From positions 124,001 to 188,000 of the forward strand of contig JAXMHH010000001.1 in assembly GCA_046346845.1 (NCBI GenBank): a stretch of DNA of 64,000 nucleotides, in the 5' to 3' direction. The DNA is from DSSB01 sp046346845 (GTDB lineage Bacteria > UBA10199 > DSSB01). The notes under the pieces were generated by a model that saw only the letters and a program-made list of their open reading frames with translations, did not search any database and was not told where the DNA came from. This document shows positions 44,546 to 54,718 of this stretch, one piece after another. The translations under genes were made by a program, and so were the position numbers. Position 1 is the stretch's first letter, and each line of letters begins with the position of its first letter.

Positions 44546-44902
44546 TTATTCGCCCTCGGACCCTTCGGGCATCTTCTGGAAGAGTTTGTCGATGTTCTCC
44601 GAGATCTCGAAGGACTCGTCGTAGAAGAAATCGAGCTGCGGGGAGAACTTCATGTCGAGCCGCTCGGTCAAGAGGTGCCTTACGTAGCCGGCGGACTTCT
44701 TCAAGGCGGCCGAGACGGCCTCTTTGCGGGCCTCGGCCCCGGGCAGCGCGTAATAAACCCGCGCCAGGCGCAGGTCGGGGCTGACCTTGACCCCGGTCAC
44801 GGTCGCGCCGGAGATGCGGGGATCGCTCATCTCGAAATGGAGGATTTGGCTGACCTCGCGGCGAATCTCCTCCGCGATGCGTTTGTCTCTTCCTGATTTC
44901 AT
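44546..44902 (-). CDS. rbfA: 30S ribosome-binding factor RbfA
   Basis: 118 residues of KH-fold RbfA: IAEEIRREVSQILHFEMSDPR, VTGVKVSPDLRLARVYY and RHLLTERLDMKFSPQLDFFYDES. It assists late 30S maturation and cold adaptation. The start lies one base after the DUF503 stop. Part of the classic nusA-infB-rbfA-truB cluster. Confidence 0.96.
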   Translation of the reverse strand: MKSGRDKRIAEEIRREVSQILHFEMSDPRISGATVTGVKVSPDLRLARVYYALPGAEARKEAVSAALKKSAGYVRHLLTERLDMKFSPQLDFFYDESFEISENIDKLFQKMPEGSEGE

Positions 44903-44903
44903 C

Positions 44904-45194
44904 TTACTCGTAATGGATCATGTCGCGGTCTTCCCGCGTGATCTCGCCTAAATTCATCGCGACGATCGCCTGCATCGTCCGGGTGATCAAGGAATCGAGG
45001 GTCCTCTCGTCGCCGCCCACCACGGCGAAGCCCAGGCTGGCTCTCTGCCACAGCTCTTGGTGCCCCACTTCCGAGACCACGACCTTCAGCTGCGCCAGGA
45101 CCCGATCTTTCAATTTCCCCAGGATATGGCGTTTTTCCTTCAGGGAGTGATTGTAGGGCATGAAGAGTTCGAATTGGGCGACGCCGACGACCAT
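44904..45194 (-). CDS. DUF503 family protein
   Basis: 96 residues (MVVGVAQFELFMPYNHSLKEKRHIL ... WQRASLGFAVVGGDERTLDSLI), a full match to the DUF503/YlxP family seen between infB and rbfA in many bacteria. A role in ribosome assembly has been suggested from context. The ATG at 45194 is chosen; another at 45203 is possible. Confidence 0.9.
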   Translation of the reverse strand: MVVGVAQFELFMPYNHSLKEKRHILGKLKDRVLAQLKVVVSEVGHQELWQRASLGFAVVGGDERTLDSLITRTMQAIVAMNLGEITREDRDMIHYE

Positions 45195-45250
45195 GCGAAG
45201 CATCCCAGGACAAGCGGCCATCGCCCTCGCGGGGCCCTGGCCGCCAGCCC

Positions 45251-47731
45251 CTATTCCTTACCGGAGCTCAATTTGGTCTTCACGGTCTCGATCTGGTAGC
45301 ATTCGATGAGGTCTCCAACCTTGAGGTCGTTGTAGCCCTCGATCCCGAGACCGCACTCGTAGCCCTTCTCCACCTCGCGGGCGTCGTCTTTGAACCGCTT
45401 CAGAGACGAAAGCTTGCCCTCGTGCAGGATGACGCTGTCGCGGAGCAGGCGGACGTTCGCGTTCCGCTGCAGCTTTCCGTCGATGACGTAGCAGCCCGCG
45501 ACGTTCCCGACCTTGCTGATATTGAAGACCTCGCGGACCTCGGCGCGACCCAGGTATTTTTCCTTGAGGGTCGGCTCGAGGAGCCCTTCCATGGCCTTCT
45601 TCACGTCCTCCACCGCGTCGTAGATGATCTGGTAGACCTGGATCTCGACGCCCTCTTGCTCGGCGATCTCGCGAGCCTTGGTGTCGGGACGGACGTTGAA
45701 GCCGATGATGACCGCGTTGGAGGCGCTGGCGAGCATAACGTCGGACTCGGTAATGCCGCCCACGCCGGAATGCAATACGTTGACCCGCACTTGGTCGGTG
45801 GAGAGCTTCTCGAGGGAGGCCTGAACCGCCTCGACCGAGCCCTGGACGTCGGCCTTGAGGATCAGGGAGAGCTCCTTCGTCTCGCCGCTCTTCAGCTTGC
45901 TGAACAGGTCTTCCAGGCTCATCTTGCTGGGCGCGGTCATCTTCTGCTCGCGGGCCTTGCGCTGGCGGTGCTCGGCGATCTGCTTGGCGGTCTTCTCGTC
46001 CTTGAGGGCCTGGATCGCGTCGCTGGCCTGGGGCACCCCGTCCAGCCCCAGCACCTCGACGGGAAGGCCAGGACCGGCGGTCTCCACGGATTCGCCGCGG
46101 TCGTTGATCATCGCCCGGACCTTGCCGAAGTGCGGACCAGCGACCACGATGTCGCCCAGCCGCAGCGTCCCTTCCTGGACCAGGGCGGTCACTACCGGGC
46201 CTCTCCCCTTCTCGAGCCGGGCCTCGATAATCACTCCCTTGGCGAGCTTGTTGGGATTGGCCCTCAGCTCGAGCATCTCGGTCTGGAGGAAAATCGATTC
46301 GAGCAGTTCGGGAATGCCCTTCTTGGTCTTGGCCGAGACATGGACGAAGAGCGTGTCGCCGCCCCAGTCTTCGGCTAGCAGGCCCTGCTCGGCCAACTGC
46401 CGCTTGACGTTGTCGGGCTGGGCCTCGGGCTTGTCGATCTTGTTCACCGCCACGATAATCGGAACCTCGGCGGCCTTCGCGTGGTGGATCGCCTCGATGG
46501 TCTGGGGCATGACCCCGTCGTCGGCCGCGACCACCAAGACCACGATATCGGTCACGGAGGCGCCGCGGGCCCGCATCGAGGTGAAGGCCTCGTGGCCCGG
46601 GGTGTCAAGGAAGGTCAGCTCGCGATCGCCGCTCAGGCGGACCCGGTAGGCGCCGATATGCTGGGTGATGCCGCCGTGCTCGCCTTCCGCCACCTGCGTG
46701 GAGCGGATGGCGTCGAGCAGGGAGGTCTTACCGTGGTCGACGTGACCCATTACCGTCACGACCGGGGCGCGGGTGACCAGGGCCTCGGGCTTGTCCTCTT
46801 CCGTCTTGAGGAATTCTTCCTCCTCGAAACTCGTCTTCTTGACCTCCCATTGATACTCCTGGGCCAGGACCGACGCAGTGTCGAAATCGACCGCCTGGTT
46901 GAGGGTGGCCATGGTGCCCATCGCCATGAGCTTCTTCATCAGCTCGCCGCCCTTCACTCCCAATTGCTGGGCCAAGTCGCCGACCGTGATGGTGTCGCCC
47001 ATCTTGACCACCCGCTTGATGGCCTTGGGCAGGGTGGTCTCGGTCTTTTTGCCGGCGACCCGGGATTTGGTCTTGCGCCGCTTGACGGAGCGGGCCGGCT
47101 GGAAGACGCGCTCGGCGGTATTATGGGTGGAAATGCGGGCGATCTGGGAGAGCGTGCTGACGCGGCCGATCCCGTCGATGCCCAGCTCGTCTTCCTCCAA
47201 TTTTCCGGTGGTGCCCTTCTTGGCGCCCTTCTTGACCTTCAGCTTCCGATCTTCCTCTTCGGAGGGCTCCGCCGGAGCGCCCTCTTCGCGCGGACCGCGC
47301 AGGCCCGCGGGCACGGCGGAACCGGCATCGGCCTTCTTCTTCATGTGGGGAAGTTGGATGATCGTGCCGACCGGAGGCCCTTCCGGTAGGGCGCGGGGAC
47401 CGATGACCTTGGGCTCAGCCTTGGCCTCGACGGCGGGGGCCGATTTCTCCGGGGCGACGGGCTTGGCGACCGCGGGCGCAGCCTCGGCCGGCTTGGCCTC
47501 GACGGCGGGAACCGGGGCTGCCTCGGGCGCCTCGGCGACGACTTCTCTAGGTTCCACCGGCGCAGCGGCCGGCTCGGGCGCAGCGGCTTGCGGGGCGAGA
47601 GCGACCTCGGCCTGGTCGGCTGGGGCGGCAGCCTCTTCCTTGGCCGGGGCCTCGGGCTCGGTGGCCTTGGCCCGCCGGCGGATGATGCCGGGCTTGATGC
47701 GTTTTTCGACGACGCCTTGTTTATTTTCCAT
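45251..47731 (-). CDS. infB: Translation initiation factor IF-2
   Basis: 826 residues. A long Ala/Pro/Glu-rich N-terminal region (~1-200) precedes the IF2-N domain and the GTPase with G1 GHVDHGKTSLLDAI, G3 DTPGHEAF and G4 NKIDKPEA, then the fMet-tRNA-binding C domains (RNANVRLLRDSVILHEGKLS). The start is the ATG at 47731 with AAAGGAG before it; the longer frame to 47785 would run into the D2 repeat. Confidence 0.96.
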   Translation of the reverse strand: MENKQGVVEKRIKPGIIRRRAKATEPEAPAKEEAAAPADQAEVALAPQAAAPEPAAAPVEPREVVAEAPEAAPVPAVEAKPAEAAPAVAKPVAPEKSAPAVEAKAEPKVIGPRALPEGPPVGTIIQLPHMKKKADAGSAVPAGLRGPREEGAPAEPSEEEDRKLKVKKGAKKGTTGKLEEDELGIDGIGRVSTLSQIARISTHNTAERVFQPARSVKRRKTKSRVAGKKTETTLPKAIKRVVKMGDTITVGDLAQQLGVKGGELMKKLMAMGTMATLNQAVDFDTASVLAQEYQWEVKKTSFEEEEFLKTEEDKPEALVTRAPVVTVMGHVDHGKTSLLDAIRSTQVAEGEHGGITQHIGAYRVRLSGDRELTFLDTPGHEAFTSMRARGASVTDIVVLVVAADDGVMPQTIEAIHHAKAAEVPIIVAVNKIDKPEAQPDNVKRQLAEQGLLAEDWGGDTLFVHVSAKTKKGIPELLESIFLQTEMLELRANPNKLAKGVIIEARLEKGRGPVVTALVQEGTLRLGDIVVAGPHFGKVRAMINDRGESVETAGPGLPVEVLGLDGVPQASDAIQALKDEKTAKQIAEHRQRKAREQKMTAPSKMSLEDLFSKLKSGETKELSLILKADVQGSVEAVQASLEKLSTDQVRVNVLHSGVGGITESDVMLASASNAVIIGFNVRPDTKAREIAEQEGVEIQVYQIIYDAVEDVKKAMEGLLEPTLKEKYLGRAEVREVFNISKVGNVAGCYVIDGKLQRNANVRLLRDSVILHEGKLSSLKRFKDDAREVEKGYECGLGIEGYNDLKVGDLIECYQIETVKTKLSSGKE

Positions 47732-47791
47732 AAAGGAGAATCCTAAAAAATAGTTATCGAAACGGCGCTGGAAAAACCAGGGCAATTAGGC

Positions 47792-47900
47792 GGCAGTTGA
47801 AAAAAGACTCTATTCCCGCCGGAATGAATCCGGTGCCTAGCACCGCCCGCCCATCCGCCTGCGGCGGTTTGGCCCCATCACCGGTGGTCTTTCAACGGCC
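47792..47900. repeat. MITE-like repeat D2 between nusA and infB
   Basis: Ends GGC(A)GTTGAAA and TTTCAAC(G)GCC pair with one mismatch. It shares with D1 TCTATTCC, GCCGGAATGAATCCGG, CACCGCCC, TTGGCCC and CACCGGTGGT. The second internal stem is CCGCC-TGC-GGCGG where D1 has AATCC-TTC-GGATT, so pairing is kept while sequence changes. Confidence 0.8.
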
Positions 47901-47931
47901 GGCTTCCGCCGCCGGTACTTTCCCAAAAATC

Positions 47932-49410
<1,479 letters not shown>

Positions 49411-49419
49411 GATCTTCTC

Positions 49420-49947
49420 CTATGAACTTTTGGCGCCCGGCTTCCGGCCTTTTCCGGAAGCGGCCTTGTGCTTCGCCTCGCTGGCGAAATAATCCAATTG
49501 CCCCTTCTTCACCTTGGCGAGCGGAACGCGGTGCAATTGCCCGTCGATCTTCACCTCGAGCTCGGCGCCCTCGCCTTCCCCGGCGACCCGAGTCAATTCC
49601 CCTTTGAAATGCCGCCGGCCATCGATCGGCTCCTCGGTCGTGACCTGGACGATGTTCCCCAGCTGGGCGGCGTAGTGCTCCAACTTGTTCAAGGGGCGAT
49701 CCAGGCCGGGGGAAGAGATCTCCAAATGATAACTCCCCGCCAGCTCCGCCTCAACATCCAGAACCGGGCCCAAGGCGAGGCTGAAGCGCTCGCAATCGTC
49801 GATCCCGATGCCGCCCTCCTTGTCCAAATAAAGGCGGAGGATCTTGTCGCCGTGGCCCCCGCTGCTCTCGACCCTCAATAATTCGTAGCCCATGCTGCGG
49901 GCCAAGGGCTCGGCCAATCTCCAAACGCTGTCGAGTTCGCGATCCAT
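49420..49947 (-). CDS. rimP: Ribosome maturation factor RimP
   Basis: 175 residues: MGYELLRVE, KILRLYLDKEGGIGIDDCERFS and YHLEISSPGLDRPL are RimP hallmarks. It acts in 30S maturation. It is the first gene of the rimP-nusA-infB operon, nine bases upstream of nusA. The basic C-terminal tail (SGKGRKPGAKSS) is lineage-specific. Confidence 0.95.
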   Translation of the reverse strand: MDRELDSVWRLAEPLARSMGYELLRVESSGGHGDKILRLYLDKEGGIGIDDCERFSLALGPVLDVEAELAGSYHLEISSPGLDRPLNKLEHYAAQLGNIVQVTTEEPIDGRRHFKGELTRVAGEGEGAELEVKIDGQLHRVPLAKVKKGQLDYFASEAKHKAASGKGRKPGAKSS

Positions 49948-50388
49948 GAAAATGATTCAATTCGGGCCCTAAAAAAGCCCCGGGGAAATTTTAAGCAAAA
50001 AAAAAGCGGGGGAAGAAGTCTTCCTAGCCCACTCGAGAAGCACCATCGAAGCCGGGGCCGCAACGGGCGATATTTGCTGACAATACCCGCGTTTGAACCC
50101 AGAAAATCCAATATTTTGGGGTCATCGCGGGAGGCCGGAGCTAACCGACCGAAACAAATAGCTTGTCAACACAAGGCAATAACGCCGTTGCAAAAGCGCC
50201 TAGGCCTTAGCACGGGGTTCGGAAGCCTGGCAAGCCATAATCCTGGAAGGCCCGGGAAAGCTTGGTCATTTTTTAAGAATGGCCTCCGGGCCGGCCCCCG
50301 CCGCGCCAGGCCGCAGGTCGGATCCGAGGGGGCGCGGCTCAATCTTTATCATTTTCTTGAGGTATTATCGTTAATTCCTGAATATTAT
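49948..50388. other. Gene-free region upstream of rimP
   Basis: 441 bases without a convincing gene. It should contain the promoter of the leftward rimP operon: on the minus strand there is a TTGACA at 50164-50169 but no good -10 box at 16-18 bases. There are hairpins at about 50247-50300 (GGCCCGG with CCGGGCC) and 50305-50340 (GCCGCGCC with GGCGCGGC), the latter following the rsmI stop. No known RNA family is recognised. Confidence 0.5.
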
Positions 50389-51066
50389 TTATTTTTCCGC
50401 ACCGGCGATCAAGACCACGAACTCCCCCTTCCAGCTCCGTAGCCCATAGCCCTCGATCCGGTCCCGCAAGGGCCCGCGGTAGAACTCCTCGAATTTTTTG
50501 GTCATCTCCCGCGCCAGGACCACTCGCCGGCCCCCGAAGACCGCGAAGGCCTCGACCAAGAATTTTTGAATGCGGTGCGGGGATTCGTAAAAGATCAGGG
50601 TGCTGGGAAATTCCCGCAAGGCCTCGAAGCGCCGTTGTCGCGCCGCGCTTTTCGGCGGCAAGAAGCCGACGAAATAAAAGCTGTCGGTGGGAAGGCCGCT
50701 GGCGACGAGGGCGTTGATGGCCGCACAGGGCCCCGGCAGGGCCTCCAGGTCCAGGCCCGCCTCGAGCACGGCGGCCACCAGGCGGTAGCCGGGGTCGGAG
50801 ATCAGGGGGGTCCCCGCATCGCTGATCAGGGCGATGGACTCCCCGGCCTTGAGCCTTTCGAGGAGGACGGCCACCCGTTTGGCCTCGTTGTGCTCGTGCA
50901 GGCTGAGCAGGGGCTTGGAGATGCCGTGGGCCTGCAAGAGCTTGAGGCTGTGCCGGGTGTCCTCGCAGGCGATGCGGTCGACCCCCTGGAGGACCTCCAA
51001 GCCGCGCAAGGTGATGTCCTTGAGATTTCCGATGGGGGTCGGGACCAGGTAGAGCTTTCCCCTCAC
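50389..51066 (-). CDS. rsmI: 16S rRNA 2'-O-methyltransferase RsmI
   Basis: 225 residues of tetrapyrrole-methylase fold: LYLVPTPIGNLKDITLRGLE, CEDTRHSLKLLQAHGI, ISDAGTPLISDPG and FYESPHRI. It methylates C1402 ribose of 16S rRNA. The start is a GTG at 51066, overlapping the nadE stop region by four bases. Confidence 0.95.
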   Translation of the reverse strand: MRGKLYLVPTPIGNLKDITLRGLEVLQGVDRIACEDTRHSLKLLQAHGISKPLLSLHEHNEAKRVAVLLERLKAGESIALISDAGTPLISDPGYRLVAAVLEAGLDLEALPGPCAAINALVASGLPTDSFYFVGFLPPKSAARQRRFEALREFPSTLIFYESPHRIQKFLVEAFAVFGGRRVVLAREMTKKFEEFYRGPLRDRIEGYGLRSWKGEFVVLIAGAEK

Positions 51067-52700
51067 AGTTTCACCCGATAGCGGTTGGTGATGGGCATGC
51101 GCCAGCCATAGCCGAAGGCCTTGCTGGTGATCCGGATGCCGGGGGCGGCCTGTTGGCGCTTGTATTCATTGGCATCAAGCCGCCGCAGGACCTCCACCAC
51201 GGTCTTGCGCGGATAGCCCGCCGCGACGATCTGCTCGGGATTTTGGCGGCCTTCGATGTAGCGTTCCAGAATGGCGTCGAGCACCTCGTAGGGCGGTAGG
51301 TCGTCCTGGTCTTTTTGATTGGGCGCCAGTTCGGCCGAAGGCGGCTTGGTGAAGGTCGCCCGGGGAATCGCCGGGACGATGCGGTTGGCCAGGTGGGCCA
51401 GGCGGTAGACCAGCGTCTTGGGCACGTCGGAGAGCAGCGCGAAACCGCCCGCCATGTCGCCGTAGAGGGTGCAGTACCCCACCGAGAGCTCGGATTTATT
51501 GCCGGTGCTGAGCAGGAGATGGCCTTCGCGGTTGCTGATGGCCATCAGGATATTCCCGCGGATCCTAGCCTGGATGTTCTGCAGGGCCACGTCGACCTTG
51601 CCCCCCTGGTCGTAGCCCAGGGTCCGCCGGTACTGCTCATAGAGCGGGGCAATGGAATAGACGCGGTAGCCGATGCGGAGGGCCTTGGCGAGGGCCGCGG
51701 CGTCCTTCAGGCTCCCGGGGCTGGAAAATTCCGAGGGCAGGCTGATCCCCAGGACGTTCTTGGGGCCCAAGGCCCGGGCGGCGATCCAGGCGGTCAGGGC
51801 GCTGTCGATGCCTCCGGACAGGCCCACCACGGCCTTCGTGAAACCGCATTTGCGCATATAATCCTTGAGGCCCAGGATCAGGGCCTCGAGGACGAGCTGC
51901 TCTTCCGAGGCCTTCGGGAGGGCGATCGGCTTCAAGCGGCCGACCTCGACCACCTGCAGGTCTTCCGCGAAGGCCCGCAATTGCCGCAAGACCTTGCCGC
52001 CGGCGCTCAGCACCAGGGATTGGCCGTCGAAGACCAGGTCGTCGTTGCCGCCCACCAGGTTCACGTAGACGAGGGGCGCCTGGTAGCGAAGCGCCTGCCT
52101 CTGCAGGAGGTCGCGCCGGATCCGCTCCTTGCCGCGCGAATACGGCGAGGCCGAAATATTGATCAGCAGCTCGGCCCCGGCCCGCGCCTGCTCCCCGACC
52201 GGGTCGACGGGATAGGGCGCCCGCCCCCAATAGGCCCGGTCGTTCCAGATATCCTCGCAGATGCTGACGCCGAGGCAGGTTCCGCGAAAGACGAAGACCG
52301 GGGATTCCCGCCCCGGCTCGAAGTAGCGCCCCTCGTCAAAGACGTCGTAGGTCGGCAGGAGCCGCTTATATTGCACGTCCAGGATCTTGCGGTCGGAGAT
52401 CAGGGCGGCCGCGTTGGCCAGGGGCTTGCCGTCCGCCTCCTCCCGGCGGTCCACATAACCGACCAGGCAGGCGGAATCCCTGACCTTGGCGCAGAGCTCG
52501 CCCAAGGCCCGCAGGTTGGCGGAGATGAAATCGGGCCGATCCAGGAGGTCTTTGGGGGGGTAGCCCGTGAGGGTCATCTCGGGGAAGACCGTCAGGTCGG
52601 CGCCTTTTTTCCCCGCGTTTTTCAGGGCTTCGAGGATCCGCCTTAAGTTCCCTTCGAAATCTCCGACGGTCGTGTTAATCTGGGCGAGGGCGATCTTCAT
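51063..52700 (-). CDS. nadE: Glutamine-dependent NAD+ synthetase
   Basis: 545 residues: an N-terminal nitrilase-type glutaminase (Glu in VFPEMTLTGYPP, Lys in YKRLLP, Cys in GVSICEDIWND) and a C-terminal synthetase with P-loop LSGGIDSALTAW and STGNKSELSVGY. It amidates deamido-NAD+. The ATG at 52700 abuts the divergent pfkA ATG (CATATG), leaving no intergenic bases. Confidence 0.95.
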   Translation of the reverse strand: MKIALAQINTTVGDFEGNLRRILEALKNAGKKGADLTVFPEMTLTGYPPKDLLDRPDFISANLRALGELCAKVRDSACLVGYVDRREEADGKPLANAAALISDRKILDVQYKRLLPTYDVFDEGRYFEPGRESPVFVFRGTCLGVSICEDIWNDRAYWGRAPYPVDPVGEQARAGAELLINISASPYSRGKERIRRDLLQRQALRYQAPLVYVNLVGGNDDLVFDGQSLVLSAGGKVLRQLRAFAEDLQVVEVGRLKPIALPKASEEQLVLEALILGLKDYMRKCGFTKAVVGLSGGIDSALTAWIAARALGPKNVLGISLPSEFSSPGSLKDAAALAKALRIGYRVYSIAPLYEQYRRTLGYDQGGKVDVALQNIQARIRGNILMAISNREGHLLLSTGNKSELSVGYCTLYGDMAGGFALLSDVPKTLVYRLAHLANRIVPAIPRATFTKPPSAELAPNQKDQDDLPPYEVLDAILERYIEGRQNPEQIVAAGYPRKTVVEVLRRLDANEYKRQQAAPGIRITSKAFGYGWRMPITNRYRVKL

Positions 52701-53801
52701 ATGCGAAAAAACCTTAGCGGAGCTTCCGGCAAAACCAAACAAAAAAAGGCCGCGGTCCGCGCGATCGGGGTCATCACCGGGGGCGGGGATTGCCCCGGCC
52801 TGAACGCGGCGATCCGCGCGGTGGTCAAGCGGGCGGAGTTCGGCGGAGTCAAGGTATTCGGCATCTACGAGGGCTTCAAGGGCCTCTACGAGGACAATAT
52901 CCGTCCCCTGCTGCCCATCGACGTGGCGGGCATCATCTCAAGGGGCGGGACCATCCTCGGGACCTCCCGTTTCAACCCGCTCAAACAAGAGGGCGGCATC
53001 AAACGCATCAAGAAAAACCTGGCCCGCCACCGCATCGACGCCCTGGTCAACATCGGCGGCGAGGGGACGATGCGCTTCTCCCACGAGCTCCACGAGCTGG
53101 GCGTCAAAGTCATCGGCGTACCCAAGACCATCGACAACGACGTGTGGGGAACCGACTTCACCTTCGGCTTCGACACGGCGGTGAACATCGCCATGGAGGC
53201 CATCGACCGGCTCCACACCAACGCGGAGTCCCACAATCGAATCATGATCGTCGAGGTGATGGGGCGCCACGCGGGCTGGATCGCGACCTACTCCGGCATC
53301 GCAGGCGGGGCCGACGCCATCCTCATCCCGGAACAGCCCTTCCGGATGAGCCGGCTCATGGAAATCCTCGAACGCCGCCAGAAGATCGGCAAGCGCTTCA
53401 GCATCATCGTGGTCAGCGAGGACGCGAAGATCCTCTTGGACATCGAGCAGAATCCCCCCGCCCTCCTCCACACCCCCATGCACCACGACGAATACGGGAA
53501 CATGAAGCTGGGCGGCATCGCCGGCCTGCTCGAAGGGGAACTGCGCCGCCGGCTCCCCGCGGAGGTCCGCTCGACGGTCTTGGGCTACATCCAACGCGGC
53601 GGTAGCCCCACGGCCTACGATCGCGTCTTGGCGACCCGCCTGGGCGTGGCGGCCGTGGAACTGGCCCTGCAAGGCAAGAGCGGGCGCATGGTCGCCCTCC
53701 AGGGGCACGATATTGCCTCCGTCCCCTTGCACAGCGTCGCCAAGAAATTGAAGACCGTCGACCCCGAGACCTACCGGATGGGAGAGATCTTTTTCAGTTA
53801 A
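52701..53801 (+). CDS. pfkA: 6-phosphofructokinase
   Basis: 366 residues: GGGDCPGLNAAIRAVVK, GGEGTMRFSHEL, PKTIDNDVWGTDFTFGFDTA and MGRHAGWIA. Gly in the GGEGT loop favours ATP over pyrophosphate as donor, while Lys in PKTIDND places it outside the E. coli-type group, so donor use is best called probable ATP. It phosphorylates fructose-6-phosphate in glycolysis. The start at 52701 adds a basic 20-residue leader; no later start codon fits. Its stop overlaps the convergent CoA-transferase stop. Confidence 0.92.
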   Translation: MRKNLSGASGKTKQKKAAVRAIGVITGGGDCPGLNAAIRAVVKRAEFGGVKVFGIYEGFKGLYEDNIRPLLPIDVAGIISRGGTILGTSRFNPLKQEGGIKRIKKNLARHRIDALVNIGGEGTMRFSHELHELGVKVIGVPKTIDNDVWGTDFTFGFDTAVNIAMEAIDRLHTNAESHNRIMIVEVMGRHAGWIATYSGIAGGADAILIPEQPFRMSRLMEILERRQKIGKRFSIIVVSEDAKILLDIEQNPPALLHTPMHHDEYGNMKLGGIAGLLEGELRRRLPAEVRSTVLGYIQRGGSPTAYDRVLATRLGVAAVELALQGKSGRMVALQGHDIASVPLHSVAKKLKTVDPETYRMGEIFFS

Positions 53802-54718
53802 TCGCGTCTCGCCAAGACCTCGGCGCGACTCGGGATGAAACTCACGCAGGCATCCACCCCGCGGAAGCGCTCCCGCCAATACTGCAGATCCCGCTGCGCA
53901 AAGGCCGCCTGCATCCGCGCCGCCAGCTCCTCCTCGCCTTCCCCTTCCCTGCATTCCAGCTGCAGCGCCTCCAGGGTTGCTCGGAGAAACTTGGGCTCGA
54001 GGCCCGCCACCACGACCCGCTGCCGGTCTTTGGTGAAATAGATACGGTAACGAGCCAGGGATCCGGTCAAGAGCGAGAGCAGGCCGCTCGAGCTCTCGTG
54101 CCGCAGGTATTCCCAGAGGTGCTCGAGGCTTTCCACGACGGAGACCTCGATGCGCTGCGCCCCGGGCGTCTGGGAGCGCTGGATCCAGGCGGCGAGGATC
54201 CGGAACGCGGCGTAGAGCCCGCCCAGGACGTCGGCGACCTGCAAGGCCGGGATGTCCGTCCCGGCATCGCCGTACAGCAGGCTGTAGATCCCGGACTCGA
54301 CCAAAAAATTCAGGTCGTGGCCGCCCCGCAGGTACTTGGGATCTTGGGCGGGGTAGCCGATCAGGCTGACGTAGAGAAGATCGGGGCGCACGCGCCGGCA
54401 GGCCTCGAAGGAGAGCCCCAGCCTATCCATGGTGCCGGGACGGAAGCCCTCGATGAGAATCGGCGACTTCGCGATCCACTCCAGGGCCTCCGCCCTCCCC
54501 GCCTCGGTCTTGAGGTCCACCGCGTGGATGGCCTTGCCTTCCCGCAAGGTCTCGAAGGGGGTGTAGTCGCCGAGGACCGCATCGCCCTGCGGCGGAACCA
54601 GGCAATGGACCTCGGCGCCCAACTGATGCAGCAGGCGCGTCGCGAAGGGGCCAGGCAGGAGCCGGGAGAAATCGACCACCGAAACGCCCTGGAATATTTT
54701 TGGAAACATGCCGCCCAT
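53798..54718 (-). CDS. CaiB/BaiF (family III) CoA-transferase-like protein
   Basis: 306 residues: VVDFSRLLPGPFATRLLHQLGAE, AIHAVDLKTEAGR, ILIEGFRPGTMDRLGLSFE and the active-site Asp region RGGHDLNFL are clear family motifs. It would move CoA between acyl groups or racemise 2-methylacyl-CoA. The protein is shorter than most members (about 360-400), mainly in the C-terminal half, but the catalytic N-terminal part is complete. Substrate unknown. Confidence 0.85.
   Translation of the reverse strand: MGGMFPKIFQGVSVVDFSRLLPGPFATRLLHQLGAEVHCLVPPQGDAVLGDYTPFETLREGKAIHAVDLKTEAGRAEALEWIAKSPILIEGFRPGTMDRLGLSFEACRRVRPDLLYVSLIGYPAQDPKYLRGGHDLNFLVESGIYSLLYGDAGTDIPALQVADVLGGLYAAFRILAAWIQRSQTPGAQRIEVSVVESLEHLWEYLRHESSSGLLSLLTGSLARYRIYFTKDRQRVVVAGLEPKFLRATLEALQLECREGEGEEELAARMQAAFAQRDLQYWRERFRGVDACVSFIPSRAEVLARRD

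Noticed and set aside
50180..50260. tRNA-like stretch containing GGGGTTCGGAAGCC
   Set aside because: No acceptor or anticodon arms can be formed around it.
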